A DNA stretch of 15,044 bases from Candidatus Omnitrophota bacterium (GCA_020430005.1 JAGQKQ010000022.1:1-15044); one strand, 5' to 3'. Shown: positions 6,256 to 14,720, counted from the first letter of the stretch. The notes: generated by a model from the letters alone, not told the origin. Numbers and translations: made by a program.

Positions 6256-6618
6256 CTAAGAAGAGTATTTGGGAACGTGTTCAATAGGCCGGCTGTAGAA
6301 GAAATCGTACAACCAGATTTGATCAACATTATATTTGGTATTCTGATCAAAGAAAGATAGATAAAAACGTGAAGCAACAAAATCCGGGCTAGACAACACA
6401 TCTCTTGCGATCTGCTTTTGCGGACTGGGCATCGCCCTGAACAATTTTATCTTGGCTAATTCTGCTTTATGCTTGGCGAGAAAATGTGTACATAGACAGA
6501 TAGACCTGCGGCCATTACACATTTCTTCTTCCTGGGAGGGCTTAATAAATGCCCCTAACGGTACAATCCAGGTGACAAAACCTATCAAGACAATAATTTG
6601 AGTAATTTTCTTTAACAT
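6256..6618 (-). CDS. Small exported Cys-rich protein, unknown (120 aa)
   Basis: A hydrophobic N-terminus (residues 5-23, ITQIIVLIGFVTWIVPLGA) acts as signal peptide or membrane anchor. It is followed by an acidic stretch and a tight Cys cluster: C34, C41, C43 and H45 in EMCNGRRSICLCTH. The remainder is helical then aromatic-rich (FYLSFFDQNTKYNVDQIWLYDFFYS). I do not recognise the family. The Met-Cys-x6-Cys-x-Cys-x-His arrangement could bind a metal, and the next gene downstream encodes a Met/His-rich outer-membrane barrel, so a shared metal-handling role is possible. No clear ribosome binding site precedes the ATG. A hairpin lies between this gene and the TPR gene, so it may be transcribed partly on its own. 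Confidence 0.72.
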   Translation of the reverse strand: MLKKITQIIVLIGFVTWIVPLGAFIKPSQEEEMCNGRRSICLCTHFLAKHKAELAKIKLFRAMPSPQKQIARDVLSSPDFVASRFYLSFFDQNTKYNVDQIWLYDFFYSRPIEHVPKYSS

Positions 6619-6653
6619 AATAAAATGTGTAAATGAGAATGTGTAACGTAACC

Positions 6654-6677
6654 CTGGGTCGCGTTATACGCCCCCAG
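6654..6677 (-). repeat. Hairpin between the TPR gene and the Cys-rich small gene
   Basis: On the minus strand CTGGG, then GCGT-ATA-ACGC, then CCCAG form a two-part stem with small internal bulges, just after the TPR stop. No U-run follows, so this is at best a weak terminator or a processing/stability site. It shares CGTTATACG and the neighbouring CGTAACC word with the element at 5063-5135. Confidence 0.35.
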
Positions 6678-6680
6678 AAA

Positions 6681-7601
6681 CTAATACAAAAATAAGTCGG
6701 GCGGCTCTTCTAGGAGACTTGACGGTTCTGCCGTTGCTTTCAGACGTTCAGCCTGCTGATAAGCGTTCTTAGCATACACTTCATTCCCTGTTTTTTCCAA
6801 TGTCTTTCCCAAATATAACCATGCTTCATAGTTTTCGCCATTCTTTTCCAAAGCAGCCTTGAATTCTTGTATTGCTGCCGGATAATTATTCTGGTAAAAG
6901 GCGGCTATGCCGCTATAAAAAGAAAAATATCCCTTACTATCCGGATAAATTAATCTTAAACCAGCTATGGCTTTCATCATATTGTTATAATCTTGCAGGT
7001 GAAAGTAACTCAAAATGGATACGATATAAAAATTATAATGAGCTTTTTTTATATCCTTCTCAACTGACCTCTTCTCGCTGTTTTCTTTTATAACAATTAA
7101 AGGCACATATAGTCGAACAGATTTTTTAATACCTTCAATTGCCATCAAAGGATCAACCGTCAATCCCTTTCGGGCAGCCTCCAAAGCCGCCTGATATTCC
7201 TTTTGTTCATAGTAAATACAGGCAAGATTATGGTAGTAAAAAATAAATTCAGGGTTTAGTTCCAAGGCCTCTTGATAAGCCCGTAACGCGGCTTTTTGAT
7301 TACCAAGATAATATAAGGTATATCCATATAGACCATATGCATCCGGTCTGTCGGGAACAAATTTGGAAACCTTGTCATAATATCGACGGAATTGATCAAG
7401 CTTTTCTTTATTATATAAATCTTTCTTCCGATCAAAATCGACAATATAGTCAAACCTTTCCGGACGCAAACGATTTAAGGTCGCTAATCGCGTTTGATAT
7501 AAGGCTTTTTTTACGTCGACAAAGAAAAAAATAATCAAAAACCCAATAATGTATAACAAAAAAATCCTAAACCAGCTTCGTTTTAAAAAGAGATCCTTCA
7601 T
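6681..7601 (-). CDS. Membrane-anchored TPR protein (306 aa)
   Basis: One N-terminal transmembrane helix (about 10-28, WFRIFLLYIIGFLIIFFFV) anchors a TPR domain, probably facing the periplasm. TPR-like repeats occur at about 87-119 (DAYGLYGYTLYYLGNQKAALRAYQEALELNPEF), 120-153, 225-257 and 258-290. A helical insert at about 155-220 may be a divergent repeat. It ends in a Pro/Glu/Leu tail. Its ATG follows the stop of the YfhO-like gene with no base between (TAA-ATG), so translation is almost certainly coupled and the two proteins probably act together, perhaps with the TPR protein positioning acceptor or partner. No enzyme motif is seen. Confidence 0.87.
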   Translation of the reverse strand: MKDLFLKRSWFRIFLLYIIGFLIIFFFVDVKKALYQTRLATLNRLRPERFDYIVDFDRKKDLYNKEKLDQFRRYYDKVSKFVPDRPDAYGLYGYTLYYLGNQKAALRAYQEALELNPEFIFYYHNLACIYYEQKEYQAALEAARKGLTVDPLMAIEGIKKSVRLYVPLIVIKENSEKRSVEKDIKKAHYNFYIVSILSYFHLQDYNNMMKAIAGLRLIYPDSKGYFSFYSGIAAFYQNNYPAAIQEFKAALEKNGENYEAWLYLGKTLEKTGNEVYAKNAYQQAERLKATAEPSSLLEEPPDLFLY

Positions 7602-9812
7602 TTAAACAATCACTTTCTTACACGAATTCTTTCTATCTTGGATTGAAAGAATAATTAACGCAAAGAATACCGCCCAAAATACAGCAAACAATAAATAGTA
7701 CGTCCAATACCGCCACGGTTCCCCATATTGAAAACGCACTATATGTTTCCCGGCGGGAACAAAAACGCCTTTAAAAGCAATATTAGCCAACCACAACGTT
7801 TTCGGTTCGCCATCAACAGAAACCTGCCAGTCTCCATGATAACTGTCGTTATAAACGAGAAATCTTGTTCGATCAAAATCTGTTTTCAGAACCAGATGGT
7901 TGGTGTCAGAATCGACCACCTGAACAATCTTGGAATCGCTGGAAACCATATCGGCATATTGTGAAAATGAACGTAATGAAACATTCTCTGCAGGATCCCC
8001 CGGTTCGAGATTTATAAATGCCTTATTTTCATTTTTGACAAAAGCGGCATTAATCTGATCAAAATTATATTTCTTATTTTTAACCCATATAATATCATCA
8101 TAAATCATAATCTTACTCCGGGCATTGTAACTTTCATAAGCCAGAAAATCGAGCTCGTCAAGGAACCGTTTATATTCATGCGTAACCATATAAGTCCCTG
8201 GCGGCTTATTTGGGGACTTTCCAATTAACAACTCCGCACGAACATTTTTATACTCCTCCTTTAATTCTTGAACCCTGTTTTCATCAGGAAGAACAATTTT
8301 TTCGTAATTTTTAGCACCCTTCTCATAACGATACCCTTTAGGTGCCGGCACCGTGAAATTCTTTCCCAAATATCCATAAACTTCCAGGGGCTGAATAACA
8401 ATTAATCCAAAAAATATAATAGGCAACCATATCCCCTCCTTGGAAAATTTTTCCAGAAAAAGAAGAATAAATACAACACAGCTGCCAATGATAACCGCTA
8501 CGGAACTACTGATAGGTTCCGTTTTCCAAAATAGAAGACCTATAAAGAAAATATGCACGAAAACCGTTGCTGCAATTATCCACATTTTCTTTTTTGAAGA
8601 AGACGCATGGAACTCCATAATGAGCTTCAATTGTTCTCCAATAAACAAAATAAAAACCGGCAGTATGATCATCCATAAGAAAAAATGCAAGTTTCGGAAA
8701 TACTTAAAATAAAAAATCTCCTTGTAAAGAAAATGATAAAAAGGCGCCCTATGAGCAAAGATTAGCAATGTTCCAAATCCCCACACAAAGAAGAATAATA
8801 AACGTTTATGGATCCTGCAGGCCAATCCTAAAAGCAGAATAATATAGGCAAATACCGGAATATATAAGATCGCGAACTTAAATGTTCTCATATCTTCAAA
8901 TGATACAGCGTAAAGAATATCTTCTTCAATTCCCCAGCTTGTAATTGTTTCAAGTCCCACACTAATGGCATTTTCAGCCTCTCCGGAAGCATTTCTTTGA
9001 GTTAAGGCAAACTCCGGGCCTTTTTTATCTACAAGTCCTCCTCCGGCATCCTGCCAAAGCAATATTCCAGGAATGAGGGACGCCCCCAAACATATCATGC
9101 ACAAACTGGTGAATATTTTATTTTTGATAACAAATCGAAATGAATTTTGAAGAAAAAGGCCGCTTTCTTTTAAGTAAAAAATGCCGTAACAAAGAATAAA
9201 AGTTAGCAGGATATTGATAAAGAAAAATGGAACATAGGTTGTCGCTAGAATCATCAGCGTGAAAATAATCCCGATAAAAAAATGCCTTTTCTGATGACAG
9301 GCAAAAGAGACTAGAAAATAAAAAAACCAGATCATCGGAATGACGACCAACAAGAAATAGGAATCGAACATCCTTGTGCCTATCGATGAAAACATAAAAA
9401 GCAAGTACGTCACCAAAGCAACTGTCTTGTTCTGAAAAATCCTTAAAGCCAGTAAATAAAATCCAATAACTCCCAAGAAATAATAGAGCGCTAAAAACGA
9501 AAGATATGTAAAACGAAATGGAATTTCAAAAAAACTTTGAATAACGATATAACCAAACAACGGATTGAAAGAGCCGATCCGCCGCATAAAAAATTCGGCT
9601 GGTATTCCCTTAATCCGTCCGGCTTCCCAGAATGGATAAACACCCCGGCTGATATTGTCAGTAAAGTACTGAAAATGTTCGTAGTAGGCGATTGCATCGG
9701 ATTCCAGGGAAAGGTGATTGAAAATAAATCCTTTAAAACAAAAAATCCAGACAAGAAATGAAAGGATTATCAGAAGTGGATGAAGATTTCGATCAGTCAG
9801 AAGTTTTTGCAT
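7602..9812 (-). CDS. YfhO-family polytopic membrane protein (736 aa)
   Basis: There are roughly a dozen hydrophobic helices, starting at about 12-33. The first outside loop carries an acidic SDAIAYYEH motif near residues 38-46, as in GT-C-fold glycosyltransferases. A soluble domain at about 490-700 contains the signature FLVYNDSYHGDWQVSVDG...FKGVFVPAGKHIVRFQY, typical of YfhO proteins (Pfam YfhO). A final helix and a basic tail (RKNSCKK) follow. Family knowledge: YfhO proteins are linked to lipid-carrier-dependent glycosylation of envelope polymers; the substrate here is unknown. The start at 9812 lacks a clear ribosome site and lies 13 bp after the HIT gene. The downstream TPR gene abuts it exactly. 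Confidence 0.85.
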   Translation of the reverse strand: MQKLLTDRNLHPLLIILSFLVWIFCFKGFIFNHLSLESDAIAYYEHFQYFTDNISRGVYPFWEAGRIKGIPAEFFMRRIGSFNPLFGYIVIQSFFEIPFRFTYLSFLALYYFLGVIGFYLLALRIFQNKTVALVTYLLFMFSSIGTRMFDSYFLLVVIPMIWFFYFLVSFACHQKRHFFIGIIFTLMILATTYVPFFFINILLTFILCYGIFYLKESGLFLQNSFRFVIKNKIFTSLCMICLGASLIPGILLWQDAGGGLVDKKGPEFALTQRNASGEAENAISVGLETITSWGIEEDILYAVSFEDMRTFKFAILYIPVFAYIILLLGLACRIHKRLLFFFVWGFGTLLIFAHRAPFYHFLYKEIFYFKYFRNLHFFLWMIILPVFILFIGEQLKLIMEFHASSSKKKMWIIAATVFVHIFFIGLLFWKTEPISSSVAVIIGSCVVFILLFLEKFSKEGIWLPIIFFGLIVIQPLEVYGYLGKNFTVPAPKGYRYEKGAKNYEKIVLPDENRVQELKEEYKNVRAELLIGKSPNKPPGTYMVTHEYKRFLDELDFLAYESYNARSKIMIYDDIIWVKNKKYNFDQINAAFVKNENKAFINLEPGDPAENVSLRSFSQYADMVSSDSKIVQVVDSDTNHLVLKTDFDRTRFLVYNDSYHGDWQVSVDGEPKTLWLANIAFKGVFVPAGKHIVRFQYGEPWRYWTYYLLFAVFWAVFFALIILSIQDRKNSCKKVIV

Positions 9813-9825
9813 AAACTAAAATAAC

Positions 9826-10212
9826 TTAACAGTTCCTGATTTTCTCGGCAACTTCGGCAAGCTGCTCCTGATTTGTTTCTTTCGCGTTGGCAAAATTCAA
9901 ATCAGGAATCGTATTCATGGGAATAAGATGGATATGGGCATGCGGGACTTCTAACCCGGCGACCATAATACCAATCCGTTTGCAAGGCACGGCTTTTTTA
10001 ATTTTCCGGGCAACAGCCTTTGCAAAAATCATTAAACCACCTAAAAGCTCGTCTTCAATATCAAAAACATAGTTTATTTCTTCTTTCGGAATGACCAGTG
10101 TATGCCCGGGATTGATTGGCCGGATATCTAAAAACGCGAGGTATTGATCGTTTTCCATAATTTTATGACAAGGTATTTCACCATTTATAATCTTTGTAAA
10201 TAAAGTCGGCAT
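9826..10212 (-). CDS. HIT-family nucleotide hydrolase (128 aa)
   Basis: It is full length for a bacterial HIT protein. The N-terminal TLFTKIINGEIPCHKI and NPGHTLVIPK segments and the HIT triad HAHIHLIP (91-98, with His93 as the expected nucleophile) are all present. These cytosolic enzymes hydrolyse adenosine phosphoramidates and related nucleotide conjugates; the physiological substrate is not predictable. The AGGAGAGGAA stretch upstream gives a strong ribosome binding site and supports the ATG at 10212. It lies 15 bp after the exonuclease gene and 13 bp before the yfhO-like gene, inside the long minus-strand gene run. Confidence 0.93.
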   Translation of the reverse strand: MPTLFTKIINGEIPCHKIMENDQYLAFLDIRPINPGHTLVIPKEEINYVFDIEDELLGGLMIFAKAVARKIKKAVPCKRIGIMVAGLEVPHAHIHLIPMNTIPDLNFANAKETNQEQLAEVAEKIRNC

Positions 10213-10227
10213 GATTTCCTCTCCTCT

Positions 10228-11019
10228 TTACTCTTCTTCATCGGAAGAAATATATTTAGGAAACTTTCCCTGCAGGGCCTCTTCCACTAAAGTTTTAATC
10301 TCCTGACTAAAATTAGCGGATAAAATCCATTCCAAATAACCCCGGTCTTTCTGAACAACTTCCTGCAGACTGTATTTTTTCGCGTATTTGCCAAACATCA
10401 TATAAAGTTTTCCGTTCCACCAACGGAACTTCCGCTCATCATCATAAAACTCGCTATGCTGTTTATAATTGTACTGCGCGAGGACTTCCAGCTCATCAGA
10501 ACCTTCTCCATATTTCTCAACCTGTGAACTCAACACATCCAGTGTGGCCCGGGTATCGGCCAAAGCTGAATGAGCATTATCCAGCTCTTTATGACAATAG
10601 AATTTATATGCGGCGGATAAATCTCGTTTCTCGTTAATATGAAAAACTTTTTGTGCATCATAAACCCGCCGCTCCCGCCAATTAAATTGCAGTCCGGCAG
10701 TATTCATTTCCCTGGCCAAAAGCGGCAGATCAAAACGCTCGACATTAAATCCGGCAAGATCCGCACCCTCCAGAAACTCCAGAATATTTTTGGCAATTTC
10801 CACAAACCGGGGGGCATTCTTAACATCCTCGTCTCTGATTCCTGTTAATTCCTGCACCACTTGCGGGATGGGCATTTCAGGGTTCACCCGCTGATCAAAA
10901 ATCTTTTCTTCTCCCTGAACGGTCCGCTTAACCATCGCGATTTCAATGATACGGTCCATTTCTACCCAAGGTCCGGTCGTTTCCAGATCCAGAACCACTA
11001 AGTCATTCGTTAATTTCAT
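10228..11019 (-). CDS. DEDDh 3'-5' exonuclease, DnaQ-like (263 aa)
   Basis: The exonuclease core spans about 6-168 with all five catalytic residues: D11 and E13 (LDLETTG), D97 (GFNVERFD), H150 and D155 (NAHSALADT). It acts on nucleic acid 3' ends in repair, proofreading or RNA trimming. The C-terminal part (about 195-258) has FRWWNGKLYMMFGKYAKKY and DRGYLEWIL, resembling the DUF3820-like tail found on some stand-alone DnaQ relatives such as ExoX; this tail is missing from replicative epsilon subunits. So it is likely a repair exonuclease, not the polymerase III subunit. AAGG lies before the ATG. It is 56 bp downstream of the rhodanese gene. Confidence 0.9.
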   Translation of the reverse strand: MKLTNDLVVLDLETTGPWVEMDRIIEIAMVKRTVQGEEKIFDQRVNPEMPIPQVVQELTGIRDEDVKNAPRFVEIAKNILEFLEGADLAGFNVERFDLPLLAREMNTAGLQFNWRERRVYDAQKVFHINEKRDLSAAYKFYCHKELDNAHSALADTRATLDVLSSQVEKYGEGSDELEVLAQYNYKQHSEFYDDERKFRWWNGKLYMMFGKYAKKYSLQEVVQKDRGYLEWILSANFSQEIKTLVEEALQGKFPKYISSDEEE

Positions 11020-11075
11020 ACAAGCCTTTCATTCCTGAGTTCTAACAATGTTGTTCTTAAACCAATCATCCCCTT

Positions 11076-11384
11076 TTAGGAAGGATATTCACTTAACCAG
11101 GCCTCAAAGCCCCCTTTTAAACTATAGACATTCTCAAAACCCTGCTGTACAAAATACGCGGCAGCCTGTTGAGAACTAAATCCATGATAACAACAAAAAA
11201 TCAACGGCGCTGACTTATCCGTCTCATTAACAAAGGAATCAATATCTTCCTGCGTTAATTGCCTGGCTCCGGGAATATGTCCTTCCGTGAAAGAGGCAGG
11301 ATCCCGGATATCAACGACAATCGCATTGTCCCGGTCAATTATATTTTTCGCTTCGTGAGCGTCAATTTCCTGAAAATTTTCCAT
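11076..11384 (-). CDS. glpE: Single-domain rhodanese, GlpE-like sulfurtransferase (102 aa)
   Basis: It is one rhodanese domain from VVDIRDPASFTEGHIPGA (23-40) to the active-site loop CYHGFS (65-70; catalytic Cys65) and GGFEAWLSEYP at the end. Length, VDIRDP.SF, CYHG.SS and GGFEAW all match E. coli GlpE, including the position of the Cys. It transfers sulfane sulfur from thiosulfate to cyanide or thiol acceptors such as thioredoxin; it is cytosolic, with no signal peptide. The ATG lies only 2 bp after the stop of the phospholipase D gene and has no ribosome binding site of its own, so it is probably translated by coupling. It is not next to glycerol genes, so the E. coli name indicates similarity only. 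Confidence 0.88.
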   Translation of the reverse strand: MENFQEIDAHEAKNIIDRDNAIVVDIRDPASFTEGHIPGARQLTQEDIDSFVNETDKSAPLIFCCYHGFSSQQAAAYFVQQGFENVYSLKGGFEAWLSEYPS

Positions 11385-11386
11385 AA

Positions 11387-13213
11387 TTAGATAAGCGGTT
11401 CGGCAAAACCGCCGATAGTTTTTAGTAATTCAATCTGCACTTCTTTAACAGAAAGACCGACATCAGGAAAAGCTCCGACGTCATCGTAATGGTCATAGAA
11501 AGCGTTGTTATAAAAGGGAACTTGTTCTTTATCTTCTTTCAAATCAAAGCTGGATGTGTATCGAAAAGGCCATAAATCTACCAACGGCAGTTGGCGCACA
11601 ATATCCCCTAACGTATTTGTAAATGTGGAAAGTACCGGAACCTGCTTCTTTTTTCCGATCGTCCAACTGTTTTGAGGTGCCATATCTCTAAGGATATTCT
11701 TTTTGACGGCCTGGGCGACATCCGGATCATAAATTAAAAGGGCCACTTCTGTGTTTAAATGTGTCGAACGCGGATCAAAATTGAAAGAGCCAATCCAAAC
11801 ACTTTTGTCGTCCAAGACAAATGATTTCGCATGTATACACATATGTTTTTCACGGCTTTCCATTTTATTTTCATCTTTATCAAACAGATTCAGCGAAGAC
11901 CAGAGTCTTTGAGGCTGACTTTTCTCAAAAGCCTCCTCACCCTTTGTGTAAAGCGGCATCATGGCTTTTATATCAGCAGGAACCGGACGCAATTCAAATA
12001 TCCGGAACCGCAAGTCTTCCAGAAATATTTTCTTTTGCTTAAACGCAAAAGAATACGCGTATATGGAATCCGTCGCGGCCAGACTATTACTGGAGATAAG
12101 AAAGTCCAAGTTTTTATTCTTCTTCCGTAATTTCTTTATTGTTTTAATCATTGACTTATCCAAAACCAGATAAGGTGTTTGGATAACAATTTTTTCTTTG
12201 GCTCCTTCCAGAAATTTAACTAATTCCGCTGTACTGGCACTAAATCCCGACAAACCTAGGCTGTTATTTTTTCCAGGGCTGTCATAGACAAACCTTAATT
12301 GATTCACCTTGTACATTCTATCAACAAAGGTTTGCTGAATGTATTCCGGGTCGGATGCTTGTTCGTGAAGCGCTCCAATAACATCACCCTGGATAAATTC
12401 CGTATCCTCAGAGTATTTTGTCAGATCTACATCTTTGAGAGTAGCCTGCACATCCACCAAATCCTTCGCTTCGACGGTCATTTTGTAAGCCCAGTATTGC
12501 ATAAACGACGAAGTCATATCTTTCACAATCGGCCCGACCACCAAAACATCCCGATCTTTAAAATTGCGCGTTGCTCCTCGGTCATAATAATCATTTTCAT
12601 AATTCCGGCCGCCGGTAATAGCGACCTTATCGTCGACAATGAAGATCTTATTATGCATTCTCTGGTTAACCTGTTTAAATTTGACGGAAAGCTCTCCCAA
12701 TAAACGCAATTTAGACGGACTGACCTGATTCGCATTCGGACTGTACACTTTTAATTCCATATTCGGATGAGCCGTCGCCATAAAAGCCGCCAACTCCTTT
12801 ACTTTGTCCAGGCGCCACTGATCAACAATAATCTTAACCTTTACGCCTCTTTTAGCCGCCTGCATGAGTTCATAAGCGACATACCGGCCGGCTTCATCAT
12901 TGGCCCAGATAAATGTCTGAATGTAGATCGCCTTTTTCGCATTACGAATTAAATGGATTCGGGAAGACAAGGCCTCATCACCAATATCCAGAACATAAAG
13001 GTAATGCTTTTTGAGATTATCCATGGCAAATGTTTCCTGAACAAGCGGGTCGAAAGGAGATTCCGGGTAAGACAACGCTTCATTGATATGAAGGTTCTCA
13101 ATCGTGTCATACAACTCCATTTTGTGAAACCATAAATCCAGCAAGGCATGGCTTTTGGATGGAATAAGTAATGTTAGTATAAAAATAGTAAAAGTAAGAA
13201 TATATTTACGCAT
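11387..13213 (-). CDS. Exported phospholipase D/cardiolipin synthase-like protein (608 aa)
   Basis: A signal peptide (residues 1-23, ending SHA-L) is followed by two complete HKD motifs: H187-x-K189-x4-D194 in MHNKIFIVDD, followed by GGRNYENDYYD, and H461-x-K463-x4-D468 in IHAKSFVLDD, followed by GSFNFDPRS. Both half-sites look active. The FDPRS/LNTE region resembles bacterial PLD-like proteins related to cardiolipin synthase, but without the N-terminal helices of ClsA and with an export signal, so it probably acts on phospholipids in the periplasm or outer membrane. Long inserts between the motifs (about 250-330 and 390-450) add to its size. It is expressed from the promoter at 13249-13278 and coupled to glpE. 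A secreted nuclease or toxin is a less likely alternative. Confidence 0.87.
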   Translation of the reverse strand: MRKYILTFTIFILTLLIPSKSHALLDLWFHKMELYDTIENLHINEALSYPESPFDPLVQETFAMDNLKKHYLYVLDIGDEALSSRIHLIRNAKKAIYIQTFIWANDEAGRYVAYELMQAAKRGVKVKIIVDQWRLDKVKELAAFMATAHPNMELKVYSPNANQVSPSKLRLLGELSVKFKQVNQRMHNKIFIVDDKVAITGGRNYENDYYDRGATRNFKDRDVLVVGPIVKDMTSSFMQYWAYKMTVEAKDLVDVQATLKDVDLTKYSEDTEFIQGDVIGALHEQASDPEYIQQTFVDRMYKVNQLRFVYDSPGKNNSLGLSGFSASTAELVKFLEGAKEKIVIQTPYLVLDKSMIKTIKKLRKKNKNLDFLISSNSLAATDSIYAYSFAFKQKKIFLEDLRFRIFELRPVPADIKAMMPLYTKGEEAFEKSQPQRLWSSLNLFDKDENKMESREKHMCIHAKSFVLDDKSVWIGSFNFDPRSTHLNTEVALLIYDPDVAQAVKKNILRDMAPQNSWTIGKKKQVPVLSTFTNTLGDIVRQLPLVDLWPFRYTSSFDLKEDKEQVPFYNNAFYDHYDDVGAFPDVGLSVKEVQIELLKTIGGFAEPLI

Positions 13214-13220
13214 ATAAATA

Positions 13221-13272
13221 AAAATTTCCCGTGGCTATTATGTTACTGATTATAGCATCATACGGGAATTTT
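13221..13272. repeat. Nested dyad across the PLD promoter
   Basis: Outer arms AAAATTTCCCGT (13221-13232) and ACGGGAATTTT (13262-13272) match except for one extra T. Inside, GGCTATTAT and ATTATAGC form a second dyad over the -10 box. The whole structure covers the promoter core and transcription start, so it could be a repressor site. It could also fold in RNA made from further upstream and then end or slow read-through from photolyase. Confidence 0.5.
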
Positions 13273-13278
13273 ATTCAA
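13249..13278 (-). promoter_or_regulatory. Extended -10 promoter of the PLD-led gene run
   Basis: On the minus strand TGC-TATAAT (13257-13249, perfect -10 with an extended TG) follows TTGAAT (13278-13273) at an 18-bp spacing. Transcription would start near 13242, about 29 nt before the PLD ATG. It lies in the only sizeable gap between the photolyase and PLD genes, which supports a real start of transcription here. Confidence 0.6.
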
Positions 13279-13328
13279 TTTTGATGTTTTTTTTAAGAAA
13301 AATGTTCGGGGCAGGGATAAAAACAGAG

Positions 13329-14720
13329 TTATTTCAGAATTTTATAGCTCTTTTTTGATTTCTCCGCCTCTGTCTTATGGTCCACAACCGGCTGCGGATA
13401 GTTTTTCAAAGTCAACGGTGACTTTTCCAGTTTATGTAATACCTTGGGATCAATATCCTTTAATTCCGGTATCCATTTTTTAATGTAAAGACATTGCGGA
13501 TCAAACCGTTCCTGCTGACGCCAGGGATTGAAGATTCGAAAGTAGGGCTGCGCGTCACAACCCGTAGAGGCGGCCCATTGCCAGTTCCCATTGTTCACTA
13601 AAGGATCATAATCGATCAGTTTTTGGGCAAAGTATTTTTCTCCCCATCGCCAGTCAATATGAAGATCCTTTACTAAAAATGAAGCTGTTACCATGCGTAC
13701 ACGGTTGTGCATGAAGCCGGTCGTATTGAGTTCCCGCATTCCCGCGTCGACCAGAGGAAAACCAGTTTTTCCTTCACACCAGGCCTGAAACAATTTTGGG
13801 TCATTAACCCATTTAAGCCTATTATACTTTTCTTGAAAGGCGGCCCCTAAAACTTGCGGATAATGAAAGCCAATGTGCGTGAAAAAATCTCTCCAGAATA
13901 TTTCCCGAATCAAAGAATGATCTTTGCCTAATATGGTCTTAACGGCATGATAAACTTCCCGAATAGAAACCGTTCCGAATTTATGGTGCGGCGACAGACC
14001 CGTCGTGCCTTTTAAGGAAGGGATATCCCGCTGCTCATCATATTTTCTATAATCTTTTAGTGCCTTTAATATCTTCAACCCTTCTTGACGTCCACCTTTG
14101 AGGGCCAACTCATGATTTTTTTTGGAAATTAACGCGTCTAACAATCTTGTCTTATGAAAAGATATTTTCTTGGTGAGATAATGTTTATGGGTATTTTTCT
14201 GTGGCGGCCTGATATCTACCGATAAAGCTTTTTTGAAAAATGGTGTAAAAACAGTGTAAACTCCTCCGTCCTTCTTTGTAATACTTTCCGGTTCGTTCAA
14301 AAGACAATCGGCTGACTGGCTGAAAAACACCTTATGTTGACGGCAGAGATCAGCCAGAGCATAATCCCTGTGAATACTGAACGGCGTATAATCGCGGTTG
14401 ACGAAAACAGCGTCCGCTTTCACTTCCTTAATCAGTTTTTCGAGAACTGTATGCGCTTCTCCATGAAAAATGTATAAATCCGCCCCTTTCTTTTGCAACT
14501 GGGCCCCTAAATCCTGCAAAGACTGCACCATAAATTCCAGAGCATTGGAACTTTTGTAATCGTGATCTCCGATTTGTCTTGGATCAAAAATGAAACAGGG
14601 CAGGACAGATTCGGATTTATTCAGGGCCTCCAGCAGCCCTGTATTGTCGCTTAAGCGCAAATCCCGACGGAAAATAAAAATAGACGTTTTAAAATTAGGG
14701 ACGTACACCTTTTCCCCCAT
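13329..14720 (-). CDS. phrB: Class I deoxyribodipyrimidine photolyase (463 aa)
   Basis: It repairs cyclobutane pyrimidine dimers using light and FADH-. The antenna domain begins with SIFIFRRDLRLSDNTGL (13-29). The FAD-binding domain includes TTGLSPHHKFGT (239-250), EIFWRDFF (273-280), GKTGFPLVDAGMREL (317-331), MHNRVRM (337-343) and NNGNWQWAASTG (376-387). The electron-transfer Trp triad of E. coli photolyase aligns with W304, W357 and W380. The first ten residues (MGEKVYVPNF) are unusual: they are read from one arm of a perfect 27-bp inverted repeat, and native homologues begin near KTSIFIF. No ATG exists nearer to that point; a GTG at codon 5 is the only common alternative. There is no clear ribosome binding site. 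cfa lies just upstream. Confidence 0.94.
   Translation of the reverse strand: MGEKVYVPNFKTSIFIFRRDLRLSDNTGLLEALNKSESVLPCFIFDPRQIGDHDYKSSNALEFMVQSLQDLGAQLQKKGADLYIFHGEAHTVLEKLIKEVKADAVFVNRDYTPFSIHRDYALADLCRQHKVFFSQSADCLLNEPESITKKDGGVYTVFTPFFKKALSVDIRPPQKNTHKHYLTKKISFHKTRLLDALISKKNHELALKGGRQEGLKILKALKDYRKYDEQRDIPSLKGTTGLSPHHKFGTVSIREVYHAVKTILGKDHSLIREIFWRDFFTHIGFHYPQVLGAAFQEKYNRLKWVNDPKLFQAWCEGKTGFPLVDAGMRELNTTGFMHNRVRMVTASFLVKDLHIDWRWGEKYFAQKLIDYDPLVNNGNWQWAASTGCDAQPYFRIFNPWRQQERFDPQCLYIKKWIPELKDIDPKVLHKLEKSPLTLKNYPQPVVDHKTEAEKSKKSYKILK

Noticed and set aside
11035..11062. Fourth heptamer tract between glpE and the exonuclease gene
   Set aside because: The 7-bp register can be forced (CTGAGTT, CTAACAA, TGTTGTT, CTTAAAC), but the units share too little to claim it.
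11387..13213. Secreted nuclease or interbacterial PLD toxin
   Set aside because: No immunity gene, VgrG/PAAR or toxin-delivery marker is nearby, and the motif contexts look like cardiolipin synthase relatives.
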